The notes under the pieces were generated by a model. That model was given only the letters and a program-made list of their open reading frames with translations, did not search any database and was not told the DNA's origin. Below, piece after piece: positions 1-8,855 of a stretch of DNA of 64,000 nt (positions within the stretch are counted from its first letter, which is position 1; each line of letters opens with the position of its first letter). Origin of the DNA: Pseudomonas putida. Lineage in GTDB: Bacteria; Pseudomonadota; Gammaproteobacteria; Pseudomonadales; Pseudomonadaceae. Location of the stretch: contig NZ_CP026115.2 in the NCBI RefSeq assembly GCF_009883635.2, positions 4,774,001 through 4,838,000 on the forward strand. Direction: 5' to 3'. A program made the translations under genes and the position numbers.

Positions 1-490
1 GGCCGATCGCCGAACCGGTGTTGCCACCGACCTGGAAGGTCGACTGCGCGGTGCCGAAGCGCCCGCCGGAGGCCATGCGTGCGACCCGTGAGGCTTCGGG
101 GTGGAAAGTCGCCGAACCGATACCCACCACGGCAGCGGCGAACAGCAGCATCTCGTAGCTGTTGGCGAAGGCGAGCAGGGCGATGCCGACCAGGGTGAAC
201 AGCATGCCGGTGGGCAGCAGGTACGGCATGGGGCGCTTGTCGGTGTACATGCCGACCCAGGGTTGCAGCAGCGAGGCGGTGACCTGGTAGATCAGGGCGA
301 TCCAGCCGATCTGGGCGAAACTCAGCGAGAAGTCGCTCTTGAGCATCGGGTAGATCGACGGCAGCACGGCCTGGATCAGGTCGTTGAGCAAGTGGGCGAA
401 GGCGGCGGCACCGACGATGCGGACCAAAAAGCCCTGGGGTTGGTCGGTAGCTGTGGCAGGCGGGGCCAAGGAGGCGGCAGGAGTCGTCAT
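1..490 (-). CDS. MFS transporter, fosmidomycin-resistance (FSR)-like, N-terminal part
   Basis: Only the first about 163 residues lie in the window; the gene runs off the left edge, so about 400 residues in total are expected. After a short polar N-terminus comes GFLVRIVGAAAFAHLLNDLI, then QIGWIALIYQVTASLLQPWVG and the cytoplasmic loop YTDKRPMPYLLP, which is the FSR-subfamily version of the MFS signature loop between helices 2 and 3. The segment GIGSATFHPEASRVARMASG is also typical of fosmidomycin-resistance-type exporters. It is an inner-membrane, proton-driven exporter by family; the substrate cannot be read from sequence. The ATG at 490 is used because coding character stops just upstream. 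Confidence is high for MFS and moderate for FSR. Confidence 0.8.
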   Translation of the reverse strand, partial: MTTPAASLAPPATATDQPQGFLVRIVGAAAFAHLLNDLIQAVLPSIYPMLKSDFSLSFAQIGWIALIYQVTASLLQPWVGMYTDKRPMPYLLPTGMLFTLVGIALLAFANSYEMLLFAAAVVGIGSATFHPEASRVARMASGGRFGTAQSTFQVGGNTGSAIG

Positions 491-759
491 GGGCGAGGCT
501 CTTTTTCGAGTGGTGGCAAGGCATTGCCCGACGGAGGTTATCCAGCCGGGCAATGCCTGTCTCACGCCGAACAGGCACTCACTGTCGCAATTCGGACATT
601 TCGGGCTTTGGCTTGGACTGGCCTGCAGATTCCGACAACCAGCCAGGCAACCGGCTGTCCATACTGCTATGCCTAAACATGGCGCATTCACCCGTCCCTG
701 GCCCCGGCGCCCCCGGGGCGGGTGTCTGGCACAGGTGCCGAGCAACTGGGAGGTGCCAT

Positions 760-1047
760 ATGCTTTTCATCATTCAATGGAGCATTGCCCCGGAAAACCG
801 CAATGCCGTCATGGCCCGCTTCGCCGAGACCGGCGGCAAGCCGCCCGCCGAGCTGAAGGTCCATGGCCGTTGGCATGCGGTAGGCGAGCTGCAGGGTTTT
901 GCCGTGGTCGAAAGCAATGACCTGCAGCCGGTATTGCATTGGACGATGGACTGGAGCGACCTGGCGCACATGCAGGTCAGCCCGGCGATGACCGATGCAG
1001 AGCTGGCTCCGATACTGGTGGCCGCAGTGAACAAGATGACCCGCTGA
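760..1047 (+). CDS. DUF3303-like small protein
   Basis: A 95-residue cytoplasmic protein beginning MLFIIQWSIAPENRNAVMAR. A longer open frame exists upstream, but the ATG at 760 is preceded by GGGAGGTG at the right distance and starts the conserved part. It has the ferredoxin-like (dimeric alpha/beta barrel) look of DUF3303: an N-terminal beta strand, a helix with RNAVMARFAETGGKPP, then a strand LKVHGRWHAVGELQGFAVVES and a C-terminal helix. No catalytic function is known for the family. It stands alone between a divergent MFS gene and a convergent hypothetical gene. Confidence 0.7.
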   Translation: MLFIIQWSIAPENRNAVMARFAETGGKPPAELKVHGRWHAVGELQGFAVVESNDLQPVLHWTMDWSDLAHMQVSPAMTDAELAPILVAAVNKMTR

Positions 1048-1056
1048 GCAACGTCA

Positions 1057-1293
1057 TCAGGATGGCTGGGGTGTCGTGCCTTCTCTGGCCATCCACTTCA
1101 ACAGCGTGGCGATCGGTACGCGGCGATGCACTTCGTGACGCTGGGTATCGCCACCGTTGCCGTAACGTTCCCGATAACGGCTGACGATCAGTTCGCGCCC
1201 ATCCTCCGAGACGCGGGCTTCGAGTTCGTGCAACAGCACCGGCTGCTCGGTCCCGCACTCCACGCGGCGGAACAGTGACACCGCATCATTCAC
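1057..1293 (-). CDS. Hypothetical protein coupled to the MlaA-type lipoprotein
   Basis: A 78-residue charged, soluble protein (VNDAVSLFRRVECGTEQPV at its start, read from a GTG at 1293). The start overlaps the last 8 bases of the upstream lipoprotein gene, so translation is probably coupled and the two form an operon. Predicted strands with alternating charge (ELIVSRYRERYGNGGDTQRH) suggest a small beta-rich fold. I do not recognise the family and see no signal peptide or metal motif. The overlap and clean codon use support a real gene. Confidence 0.6.
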   Translation of the reverse strand: MNDAVSLFRRVECGTEQPVLLHELEARVSEDGRELIVSRYRERYGNGGDTQRHEVHRRVPIATLLKWMAREGTTPQPS

Positions 1294-2065
1294 TGGCAGG
1301 CCCTCCCTGGCACTGGTCCGGGCGCTTGCCTGGCGCGCCGAGCTGACCCTCGACCACCCGGTTGGCGCGCTGTTGCGCGGTGAAATCGCGCACGGCCAGG
1401 TAGTAATCCGGCTGAGTGCGCAGTTTGTCGGTCAGCGGTAACGCCTGCGCTCGACCATCCACCATGCCACCGGCCAGGGCCACGGTACCCAGGGTCTCGA
1501 CCGTATTGCTGTTGTCGCCGAACGGGTTCACCGCCAGGCTCACTACCCGGCCAGTTGCATCGCGCAGGTTGTGCGAGCCCAGCAGCGGCAACTCGACGAT
1601 CGGGCCATCGGCGATGTTCCACACTGCAAAGGTCTGGCCGAAGTCCGACTCATGGCGGGCAAGCCCCATCTTGCCGGAAACATCGATCAGGCCGGCCACG
1701 CCGAGGGTGGTGTTGAAGATGAAGCGGCTCAGGCTGGTCATCGCCCGCTCGCCGTTGCCTTGCAGCAGGTCGTTGGCGAACACCTTTGGCTCACCGAAGT
1801 TGGCGGCGAAGTTGTGTACGCCTTGCTGGGCGAAGTTCGGCAAGGCGGTATAGCCGCGGGCGACCGGCGCCAGCAGGTAATCGTCGACGCTGCGGTTGAA
1901 GGCGAACACGGCGCGGTTGGCAGGTTCGGCCGGGTCGCTGAGTTGGTAGGCGACCGGTCCACAGGCAGTGGCTGGCGGGCGCTGGCTGCAGCCGCTGGCG
2001 GCGAGCAGTGACAAGGCCAGGACCGTGTTGCGGGCAGATAACCAGGCAGCGGAAGGGATAGGCAT
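1286..2065 (-). CDS. MlaA (VacJ)-family outer-membrane lipoprotein
   Basis: A 259-residue lipoprotein. The chosen ATG at 2065 has AGGA eight bases upstream and starts a lipoprotein signal (MPIPSAAWLSARNTVLALSL, then LLAASGC). The mature part shows the MlaA hallmarks: YQLSDPAEPANRAVFAFNRS, then DYLLAPVARGYTALP, and RFIFNTTLGVAGLIDVSGKM. Family members remove mislocalised phospholipids from the outer leaflet of the outer membrane together with the MlaBCDEF importer. No mlaBCDEF genes lie nearby, so this may be a second, stand-alone copy. It is transcribed with the small downstream gene. Confidence 0.85.
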   Translation of the reverse strand: MPIPSAAWLSARNTVLALSLLAASGCSQRPPATACGPVAYQLSDPAEPANRAVFAFNRSVDDYLLAPVARGYTALPNFAQQGVHNFAANFGEPKVFANDLLQGNGERAMTSLSRFIFNTTLGVAGLIDVSGKMGLARHESDFGQTFAVWNIADGPIVELPLLGSHNLRDATGRVVSLAVNPFGDNSNTVETLGTVALAGGMVDGRAQALPLTDKLRTQPDYYLAVRDFTAQQRANRVVEGQLGAPGKRPDQCQGGPASE

Positions 2066-2214
2066 GGGCACATTCCTGTGAAGAAGTGGCGCCGATGCTG
2101 CGGGGGATTGATTGCCTGGAAATGTCCGGATTATCTCGCGCCTGACACTTTGTTTCCGGGTAGAAATATATGACGGCAGCCCGGTGATGGCCTTACAGTA
2201 CACGGCAATTACCT

Positions 2215-2943
2215 TTGTTTTCGGTGCCTGTTTTGAGCCATTTGCTGATTGTCGACGATGATGTCGAAGTACTCGATCTGCTGCAGAAGTTTCTCCGCCA
2301 GCATGGCTACGAGGTCGACGTGGCCCGCGATGGCAAAGGGCTTTGGCAAGCCCTGGAGCGGCGGGTGCCGGACCTGGTCATTCTCGATGTGATGCTGCCG
2401 GGCGACAGTGGCCTGGTGTTGTGCCAACGGTTGCGTGCCGAGCACAAGGTGGCGGTGATCATGCTCACGGCCATGTCCGAGCTGAGCGATCGCGTGGTCG
2501 GCCTGGAGCTGGGTGCCGATGATTACCTGACCAAGCCATTTGCCGCCCGCGAGCTGCTGGCGCGGGTGAGGGCGGTACTGCGCCGTGCAGGTGAAGCGGC
2601 GGACGGCGTGGCTGACAACCCGCGCACGCTGCTGGAGTTTTCCGGTTGGCAACTGGATGTGGTGCGGCGTGAGCTGCGCTCGCCAGAGCAGGTGATGATC
2701 CCCCTGTCCAACGGCGAATTCGAGCTGCTGCTGGTGTTCGCCGAGCACCCCCGGCGAGTGCTCAGCCGCCAGCAGTTGCTTGATCTGGCCCGGGGTGAGT
2801 CGTATGAGGCCTATGACCGCAGCATCGATGTGCAGGTCAGTCGGCTGCGGCGCAAGCTGGAGAGCGAGGCGGGCGCCGAACCACTGATCCGCACCCTGCG
2901 CAATGTCGGTTACCTGTTCACTGCCACCGTGGTCAGGCGATGA
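2215..2943 (+). CDS. OmpR/PhoB-family response regulator
   Basis: About 240 residues. The receiver domain starts HLLIVDDDVEVLDLL and has the phospho-acceptor Asp in VILDVMLPGDSG (Asp58 counting from the TTG at 2215), the Thr in VIMLTAMSE and the Lys in DYLTKPFAAREL. The C-terminal winged helix contains FELLLVFAEHPRRVLSRQQL and SIDVQVSRLRRKLE. The start is uncertain: TTG 2215, GTG 2224 and TTG 2233 are all possible and no ATG fits. The stop overlaps the start of the histidine kinase gene (ATGA), so the two form one operon. The signal and targets are not readable. Confidence 0.9.
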   Translation: MFSVPVLSHLLIVDDDVEVLDLLQKFLRQHGYEVDVARDGKGLWQALERRVPDLVILDVMLPGDSGLVLCQRLRAEHKVAVIMLTAMSELSDRVVGLELGADDYLTKPFAARELLARVRAVLRRAGEAADGVADNPRTLLEFSGWQLDVVRRELRSPEQVMIPLSNGEFELLLVFAEHPRRVLSRQQLLDLARGESYEAYDRSIDVQVSRLRRKLESEAGAEPLIRTLRNVGYLFTATVVRR

Positions 2944-4295
2944 AGTTGTTGGCCAAGCTGCGCAAGGCCTTGCCGCGGCCACGCATCACCATTGCCCGCT
3001 GGATTGCCCTGACCACCCTGACGGCGATGTTCATCCTGCTGCTGCTCAAGGGGCTGTTCAGCCTGTTGCTGAGCGTGTGGGCGCAGCCGCCGTTGCTGGA
3101 AAGCGGGGTGATCGAGAAGGTCGCCACCGTCACCCGTATCCTCGATGCCGCGCCCGTAGCGCAGCGCGCCAGCATTGCCAGCGCGGCAGGGGATGGTTCT
3201 TACTCCGTGCAATGGTTGCGCAGCCATGACGAAGCGGGTATGCCTGAGCTGGTCGATGCCGAGTTTCGCCAGGGCACGCCAACCCTGCGTGCCTTGTTGA
3301 AACGGCCTGATGCACGGATCGAGGCCTTCGAGCCGTCTGACCTGCTGGAGTATGAACCGGCGCGCGGCTACGCCCTGATGATCGAATTGAGTGACAAGAG
3401 CTGGGTGCTGTACCGCGCCACGGACCGCAGCTGGGGCCTGGACGAACTGCCACGCAACCTGATCATCCTCACCTTGATGCTGCTTTCCAGCCTGGTGGTC
3501 GCGCTGTTCGCCACACGCTATCTGGCCCGTCCGCTGGAGCGCTTTGCTGAGGGCGCACGGCGATTCGGCAAGGACTTCAATGCGCCGCCGATCCCGGTGG
3601 TCGGCCCCCATGACCTGCGCCAGGCCATTCTGGCATTCAATGCCACCCAGGCGCAGCTCAAGCACTTCGTGAATGATCGCACGCAAATGCTGGCGGCGAT
3701 TTCCCATGACCTGCGCGCGCCATTGACGCGCATGCGCTTGCGCGGCGAGTTCATCGAGGACGCCGAACTGCAGGCCAAGCTGTTCAAGGATGTCGACGAA
3801 ATGCAGGCCATGGTCGATGCCGCACTGGAGTTCTTCCGCGACGATGCGCGGCTTGAACAGACCACGCCGTTCGACCTGGCCGAGATGCTGCAAACGGTGG
3901 TGGACGACTTCAAGGACGCGGGTATCAAAGTTGCGCTCGATGCGCCGCGGCGCTGTGTCTACGTCGGGCGGCCGGTGGGTATCAAGCGGGTGCTGGTGAA
4001 CCTGGTCGATAACGCCGTCAAGTATGGCCTGGCACCTGAGATGCGGCTGGCGGTCACTGCCGAGCAACTGGAAATCACCGTGCTGGATCGCGGGCCGGGC
4101 ATCGCGCCTGAATTGCAGGAGCGTGTGTTCGCGCCCTTTTTCCGCATCGAAGGCTCGCGCAATCGCGATACCGGTGGCGTGGGGCTCGGCTTGCCGGCGG
4201 TGCGCGCGATCGTGCTGGAGCAAGGCGGCAGCGTGACCCTGGCCAATCGCCCAGGCGGTGGGCTGCAGGTCAAGGTCAGCTTGCCAGTGGGCTGA
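2940..4295 (+). CDS. Sensor histidine kinase, partner of the upstream regulator
   Basis: A 451-residue inner-membrane kinase: TM1 at about residues 20-45 (ALTTLTAMFILLLLKGLFSL), a periplasmic region of about 130 residues, TM2 (LIILTLMLLSSLVVALFATR), HAMP, an H-box with His256 in AAISHDLRAPLTRMRL, and an HATPase domain with N box VNLVDNAVKYGL, G1 LDRGPGIAPE and G2 GGVGLGLP. Architecture is EnvZ-like. Its stop lies next to that of the convergent DUF1348 gene. The stimulus is unknown; an acidic periplasmic loop is the only hint. Confidence 0.9.
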   Translation: MKLLAKLRKALPRPRITIARWIALTTLTAMFILLLLKGLFSLLLSVWAQPPLLESGVIEKVATVTRILDAAPVAQRASIASAAGDGSYSVQWLRSHDEAGMPELVDAEFRQGTPTLRALLKRPDARIEAFEPSDLLEYEPARGYALMIELSDKSWVLYRATDRSWGLDELPRNLIILTLMLLSSLVVALFATRYLARPLERFAEGARRFGKDFNAPPIPVVGPHDLRQAILAFNATQAQLKHFVNDRTQMLAAISHDLRAPLTRMRLRGEFIEDAELQAKLFKDVDEMQAMVDAALEFFRDDARLEQTTPFDLAEMLQTVVDDFKDAGIKVALDAPRRCVYVGRPVGIKRVLVNLVDNAVKYGLAPEMRLAVTAEQLEITVLDRGPGIAPELQERVFAPFFRIEGSRNRDTGGVGLGLPAVRAIVLEQGGSVTLANRPGGGLQVKVSLPVG

Positions 4296-4760
4296 TCAGA
4301 GCCCCAGGTCGCTCAGGCCCGGATGATCATCCGGGCGCCGGCCCAGCGGCCAGTGGAACTTGCGCTCTGCTTCGCTGATTGGGTGTTCATTGATGCTGGA
4401 AAAGCGGTTTTGCATCAGGCCATCTTCGGCGAATTCCCAGTTTTCGTTGCCATAGGCACGGAACCACTGGCCGCTGTCGTCGTGGTACTCGTAGGCATAG
4501 CGCACGGCGATGCGGTTACCGGTGAAGGCCCATAGCTCCTTGATCAAGCGATATTCCAGTTCGTGGTTCCACTTGCGGGTCAGAAACGCCTCGACCTCGG
4601 CGCGGCCACGGGGGAATTCGACGCGGTTGCGCCAGGCGGTATCGACGGTGTAGGCCAGTGCTACTTTGGCAGCGTCGCGGCTGTTCCAGCCGTCTTCGGC
4701 GAGGCGGACCTTCTGGATGGCGGTTTCGTGGGTGAAGGGGGGCAGTGGAGGGCGGGACAT
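4296..4760 (-). CDS. DUF1348 (NTF2-like) protein
   Basis: A 154-residue protein starting [20 protein letters not shown] at an ATG with GAGGAA upstream; the longer open frame has no supporting start. Conserved DUF1348 blocks are [38 protein letters not shown] and [20 protein letters not shown], then [20 protein letters not shown]. The fold is the SnoaL/NTF2 cone, often with a hydrophobic pocket; the biochemical role of this family is not established. It ends one base from the convergent kinase gene. Confidence 0.85.
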   Translation of the reverse strand: MSRPPLPPFTHETAIQKVRLAEDGWNSRDAAKVALAYTVDTAWRNRVEFPRGRAEVEAFLTRKWNHELEYRLIKELWAFTGNRIAVRYAYEYHDDSGQWFRAYGNENWEFAEDGLMQNRFSSINEHPISEAERKFHWPLGRRPDDHPGLSDLGL

Positions 4761-4898
4761 CGGGTGGTTCCTCGGGAGTGGTTGGCAGGGAGTAGCGTAG
4801 TACTCGCTGGCTTGGCCGAGAATCCGTGCGTTTGGCATTTCATTGTTGCGTGGAGCGAAACAGCAGTGGGCACTGGGTTCCCCGGTCTTCGCTGTCGG

Positions 4899-5244
4899 TC
4901 AGTGCTCGACTTCGTCGACATAAGCATCGAAGAACCAGTCGGGAATTTCTTCTGCCCGGTATTCGAGTTCGGTGCCTTCAGTAATTTCCGCCAGCCACAC
5001 AGCACGCTCACCTGAGTTGTCGAAGTCGAGTCAGATAATGATCAGTGTGAAACAGAACCAGCTCAGCCAGGCTGATATCGATACCAAACTCTGCCAGATC
5101 GATAAAGCCAGTGGCTTTGACTTCTCTTTCCAATTCATCGGCGTTCACGAAAATTCGCGTGAGGGCTGCCGCCAGGTCAGCTTTGATCGTACTTTTGCCA
5201 GATCCATTGGGTCCGACGAAAACGCGAAGCCTGGGGGCCTTCAC
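4899..5244 (-). pseudogene. Zeta-toxin-like P-loop kinase, internally deleted and frameshifted
   Basis: The first 78 residues (from ATG 5244) hold the Walker A motif FVGPNGSGKSTIKADLA and FVNADELEREVKATGF, as in zeta-type toxins. The frame then closes at 5008. Another reading frame just beyond gives FDNSGERAVWLAEITEGTEL and ends with DWFFDAYVDEVEH at 4899, which matches the C-terminal end of the same family. Full-length members have about 190-200 residues; here about 115 remain and the middle, with catalytic charged residues, is gone. The stop of the antitoxin-like gene overlaps the start by four bases, the usual operon arrangement. It is very probably inactive as a toxin. Confidence 0.75.
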
Positions 5245-5510
5245 TGGGCTGGATTCTCGCTGACCTTCCTGACCCTGATCTTCTCGCCGATATTGACTCT
5301 GCGCCGGGGTTTGGCCTTGGCTACGACCGTCTTGGAGCCGTCAGCAGCAACCCGCACGAGATGGCCATCATCCGTGCGCAGTACGCCATTCCGGCTCACT
5401 TGCAGCGCCCGCAGATAGGCGGAATGCGTCGCTTCACTGGCGAAGTCGGGTATCAACTGCTCCAGTGCGTCGAGCTCAGTTTCAGTGGCATGCTTGGCTT
5501 TTGTGGCCAT
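5241..5510 (-). CDS. Antitoxin-like protein paired with the broken zeta toxin
   Basis: An 89-residue basic protein starting MATKAKHATETELDALEQLI, with GGAGGTATCTACCC before the ATG at 5510. Later comes RNGVLRTDDGHLVRVAADGS and a very basic tail (KAKPRRRVNIGEKIRVRKVS). Small proteins like this stand directly upstream of chromosomal zeta-family genes in pseudomonads, and here the two overlap as ATGA. The antitoxin role is inferred from this position; the protein is not related in sequence to epsilon antitoxin as far as I can see. It seems intact although its toxin is decayed. Confidence 0.65.
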   Translation of the reverse strand: MATKAKHATETELDALEQLIPDFASEATHSAYLRALQVSRNGVLRTDDGHLVRVAADGSKTVVAKAKPRRRVNIGEKIRVRKVSENPAQ

Positions 5511-5714
5511 GGGTAGATACCTCCAGACAACCTGAAACAGATTGCATGCATGGGAGGCATCATAGCGCTGGCAAGGTAAAAAGGCATCAAAGGTTGGCAT
5601 CTTGGCGTTCCTGATAAGAGGTCGTGCCTGAGTCTGGCACAAAGGCGCTTAGCTGTTTTCGCCACAGCGTGTAGTCCAATTCTGCTTCGCTGCCCGCCTG
5701 TAGAATGAGCAGCT

Positions 5715-7165
5715 TCAGCGCAACTGCAGCGCCTCATCCAGCCCGTCAAGCATCACCCTGAAAAACGGATTCGAAGTCGCCCGCGAAAAGCTCCCTGCAT
5801 CCACTATCAACGCCCCACGCTCCCCGCGCATGTTCAAGTTGCCCAGGTTCACCCCGTAATTCTCCTGGCCATCAGGCTGCTGCCCATACAGCGAATCGTC
5901 GATAGGAAAAGGCAGTGCCACATGGGACAGCGAGATCAGGCTGGGCGGATACACCGCATCCAGCATCTGTTCGTCGGCCGTGGTTGCCAGGGCCGCGAAA
6001 CGTGTCGACTTCATCTGCGCATTGCCCGGGCCTCGGGTCGCAATCAAGGTGCGCGCATAGGGCGGGCCTGGGGTGTGAACATCCTGTCGCGCAGGGCCGC
6101 CACCGACGGCCTGAGCATGTCGTCGATACCCAGCGAGGCATTGGTATCGAACACCACCAGCGCACTGCCATTGGCGGGCAGGCGGTCGTACAGATCGGTC
6201 TGGATGACTTCGGTGCTGACCGTGCCATCAACCAGTGATTGGTAGGTGAGAACCGGTGGCAGCATAGCCAGGCGCTGCGGTTCGCGGGTTTCTGCGACCA
6301 GCTGTTGGCGCACGGCTTCGGTCAGCTCGTAAGACTGGCGTGCGGCATTGACCGGGAACGAGTTGTACTTGAAGGGGTTGAACTCAGGCAGCACGCTCAG
6401 CCAGGCGGCCTTGGCGAACGCCGGGAACAACGCTGGCAGGCCGGCGACGCCGGCAAAGCGGGCGAAGCGGCTGACGCCGATCATGGGCGAGATCAGCACC
6501 AGATGGGTGGGCCTGGCCAGGTGCGGGTCCTCCAGTGCGTCAAGGCTGTATTTGACAGCCAATGCACCGCCATTGGAGAAACCGACGATATACAGCGGGG
6601 TGCCTGCGGGGGCGCGGCGAGTCGCTTCACGCACGGCCAGGCGGGTGGCGGCCATCCAGTCCTCCCAGTGGGCAGCGGTGAGGCCGGCCGGGACCGTGCC
6701 ATGCCCAGGCAGGCGCGGGGCGACCACCACATAGCCCAAGTCCTGAAAGTGCCGGGCGAAGTGGCGCAGGCTGTAAGGCGAGTCGGTCAGGCCATGCAGC
6801 AGCACCACCGCGCCCTTGGCGGTCTGCCTGGGCTCGACGATATAGGAGCGGTTCCAGTCATGGCTGAGATTGCCCGGGAACACCCGGCTGCTGGCCACGA
6901 AGCGGTTGTAGGTGGACGGCTGCTCGCTGGCCAGTTGCTCGCGCATTTCCCGGTTGACCTGGTTGAGCACGCGTTGCTCGGCAGCGAGGTAGTCGCCCCA
7001 GCTGGCGTGGTCGATGTCGCTCGCTGGCATCTCGTCTGGCACGTAGGTGTGCCACGGCTCCAGCTGGAAATCGGCAATCGCGGTAATGCGCAGGGCGAAC
7101 AGCGCAGTGATCAGCAGGGCCAGTACCACGAGTACCACAGCCACCAGCAAACGGCGTATCGGCAT
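5715..7165 (-). pseudogene. Membrane-anchored alpha/beta hydrolase with a frameshift
   Basis: The N-terminal frame gives an N-terminal anchor (LLVAVVLVVLALLITALFAL), the oxyanion region VVLLHGLTDSPYSLRHFARH, the nucleophile elbow VGFSNGGA and an acidic-residue strand ALVVFDTNASLG. It stops at 6044. The missing end, with the catalytic His (SLISLSHVALPFPIDDSLYG), is in the next frame at 5715-6060. Reading CGCCCT as CGCCCCT near 6058-6062 would join both into about 484 residues (QARP then YARTLIATRG). So one C seems lost. It could be a true inactivating mutation or a sequence error. ATG 7165 is preferred over 7168 because of spacing from GGAGG. Confidence 0.75.
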
Positions 7166-7245
7166 CATTCCTCCCTGGACTTTTTCAATGGCGCAATCAG
7201 GTTAGCCCGGCTAGTGTCACTGGATTGTCCAGCAAGGCATTCAGC

Positions 7246-7719
7246 ATGAACGGGACGTCAATTGCAGCGATCGGGCTGTTGGCAGTGAGTCTGGCCGCAA
7301 TTGCCGAAGAAGGCGAGCGCGAGGGGGACTATTGGTATGTGCAGACCAGCGCCTATACCAAGCACTGGACCCACGACCCGGAGCACAACAACCACCAGGA
7401 GCTGATCGGCATCGAGCGCATCTACACCGACGGCCTGTTGTGGGGCGCGGCGACCTTCAAGAACTCGTTCTCCCAGCGCTCCTACTACGCCTACCTGGGC
7501 AAGGTCTGGGAGCACGAGCGCTATCCCGTGTACGCCAAACTGAGCGCAGGTTTGATCGAGGGCTACAAGGGCGAATATGACGACAAGATCCCGTTGAACC
7601 ATTTCGGCGTTGCGCCGGTGATCATTCCGTCGTTCGGCGTGCATTGGGGGCCGGTGGGGGCTGAGTTCGTGGTGCTGGGAGGGGCGGCGGGGATGATCAA
7701 CGTAGGGCTGAGGTTCTGA
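7246..7719 (+). CDS. Divergent PagP-like outer-membrane beta-barrel (lipid A palmitoyltransferase candidate)
   Basis: A 157-residue exported protein: signal peptide to about residue 20 (LLAVSLAAIAEEG), then aromatic-rich strands and a terminal Phe (INVGLRF), as in outer-membrane barrels. YVQTSAYTKHWTHDPEHNN and ATFKNSFSQRSYYAYLGKVW resemble the two catalytic segments of PagP: a His on an early strand and a FKDS-type segment followed by an aromatic Gly-containing strand. PagP moves palmitate from phospholipid to lipid A; pseudomonads have a divergent form. The assignment rests on this pattern and on size. The neighbours (a broken hydrolase and dkgB) give no support. Confidence 0.6.
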   Translation: MNGTSIAAIGLLAVSLAAIAEEGEREGDYWYVQTSAYTKHWTHDPEHNNHQELIGIERIYTDGLLWGAATFKNSFSQRSYYAYLGKVWEHERYPVYAKLSAGLIEGYKGEYDDKIPLNHFGVAPVIIPSFGVHWGPVGAEFVVLGGAAGMINVGLRF

Positions 7720-7762
7720 AGGGAAGCATGGGGACTGCAAGGCAGCCCCCGCTGCCAGTGCC

Positions 7763-8566
7763 TCAGTCCCAGGCCGGTGCCAGATTTGCGGGGCTGACTT
7801 CGCGGCCATTGCGTTCGAGCGTGGCAATGCGCGCCATGTCGTCGGCATCCAGGCGCAGGCTCTGGGCGAGCAGGTTGCTGGCCAGGTTCTCGCGCTTGGT
7901 CGAAGACGGGATCACCGCGTAACCCAGCTGCAGGGCCCAGGCCAGGGCGACTTGGGCGACCGTGGCCTTGTGCTTGTTGGCGATCTCGGCCAGCACTGGG
8001 TCTTTCAGGACCTTGCCATAGGCCAGAGTCATGTAGGAGGTGACGGTAATGCCCTGGTCCTTGAGGAACGCGGTCAGCTTGCTGTTCTGCAGGTACGGGC
8101 TGAGCTCGATCTGGTTGGTGGCGATTTCGCTTTTGCCAACCACTGCGATGGCTTGCTTGGTCAACTCGATGTTGAAGTTGGACACGCCAATCTGACGGGT
8201 CAGGCCCAGCTTCTTGGCCTCAGCCAGGGCTTTCATGTATTCGGCCAGTTCAACGCCGTTGCCCGGGGCCGGCCAGTGGATCAACAGCAGGTCGACGTAG
8301 TCGGTACGCAGTTTCTGCAGGCTGTCGCGCAGGCTGGGGATGAGCTTGTCCGCAGCGTAGTTATCAACCCAGATCTTGGTGGTGATGAACAACTCGCTGC
8401 GTGGCACACCGCTCTCGGAGATGGCCTGGCCGACCTCGGCTTCGTTCTGGTAGATCTGCGCGGTGTCGATGACCCGGTAGCCCAGTTCCAGGGCCGACTT
8501 GACCGAATCGATGACGGTTTGGCCGGTCAGGCGGAAAGTGCCGAGGCCAAAGGATGGAATGCTCAT
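7763..8566 (-). CDS. dkgB: Aldo/keto reductase, 2,5-diketo-D-gluconate reductase B type
   Basis: A 267-residue cytosolic NADPH-dependent reductase. The catalytic tetrad is visible: Asp34 and Tyr39 in [19 protein letters not shown], Lys64 in [12 protein letters not shown] and His97 in [12 protein letters not shown]. The cofactor end is [25 protein letters not shown] and [11 protein letters not shown] are AKR family signatures. DkgB reduces 2,5-diketo-D-gluconate and methylglyoxal-like carbonyls in other bacteria. The ATG at 8566 has AGGAG eight bases upstream. Length and motifs match DkgB well; the natural substrate is an inference. Confidence 0.88.
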   Translation of the reverse strand: MSIPSFGLGTFRLTGQTVIDSVKSALELGYRVIDTAQIYQNEAEVGQAISESGVPRSELFITTKIWVDNYAADKLIPSLRDSLQKLRTDYVDLLLIHWPAPGNGVELAEYMKALAEAKKLGLTRQIGVSNFNIELTKQAIAVVGKSEIATNQIELSPYLQNSKLTAFLKDQGITVTSYMTLAYGKVLKDPVLAEIANKHKATVAQVALAWALQLGYAVIPSSTKRENLASNLLAQSLRLDADDMARIATLERNGREVSPANLAPAWD

Positions 8567-8855
8567 GAATCTGCTCCTGGTGAGTGAAAGGTGCGCCGGA
8601 CTGTGCCTGGTCGCTCAGTGGCGGTCGATCTTCGAATGGGCGCAGTGTGCGGGTTTCACCATGTTTGATTAAGGCAGTGCACAGCCAAGGTCATTTGACG
8701 GGAAGTCACGAATACACCGTTGGCTCATGCAAGCGTGGCAATGCGGCTGCCTTCGGAGCATCTGGTCCTGCCTTGCGCTTCCAGCGCGATATGTAACACA
8801 TGCCGACGCCTCCCCGCTGTTGTCATGGCGCTCCTTGCTCAATCTGGAGTTCACC

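Noticed and set aside
6044..6060. Programmed ribosomal frameshift in the hydrolase
   Set aside because: No slippery sequence or downstream pseudoknot is visible; a simple base loss is the easier reading.
8567..8855. Small genes in the gap before the first NEL gene
   Set aside because: The open frames here have no SD and no protein-like composition; only a promoter region is likely.
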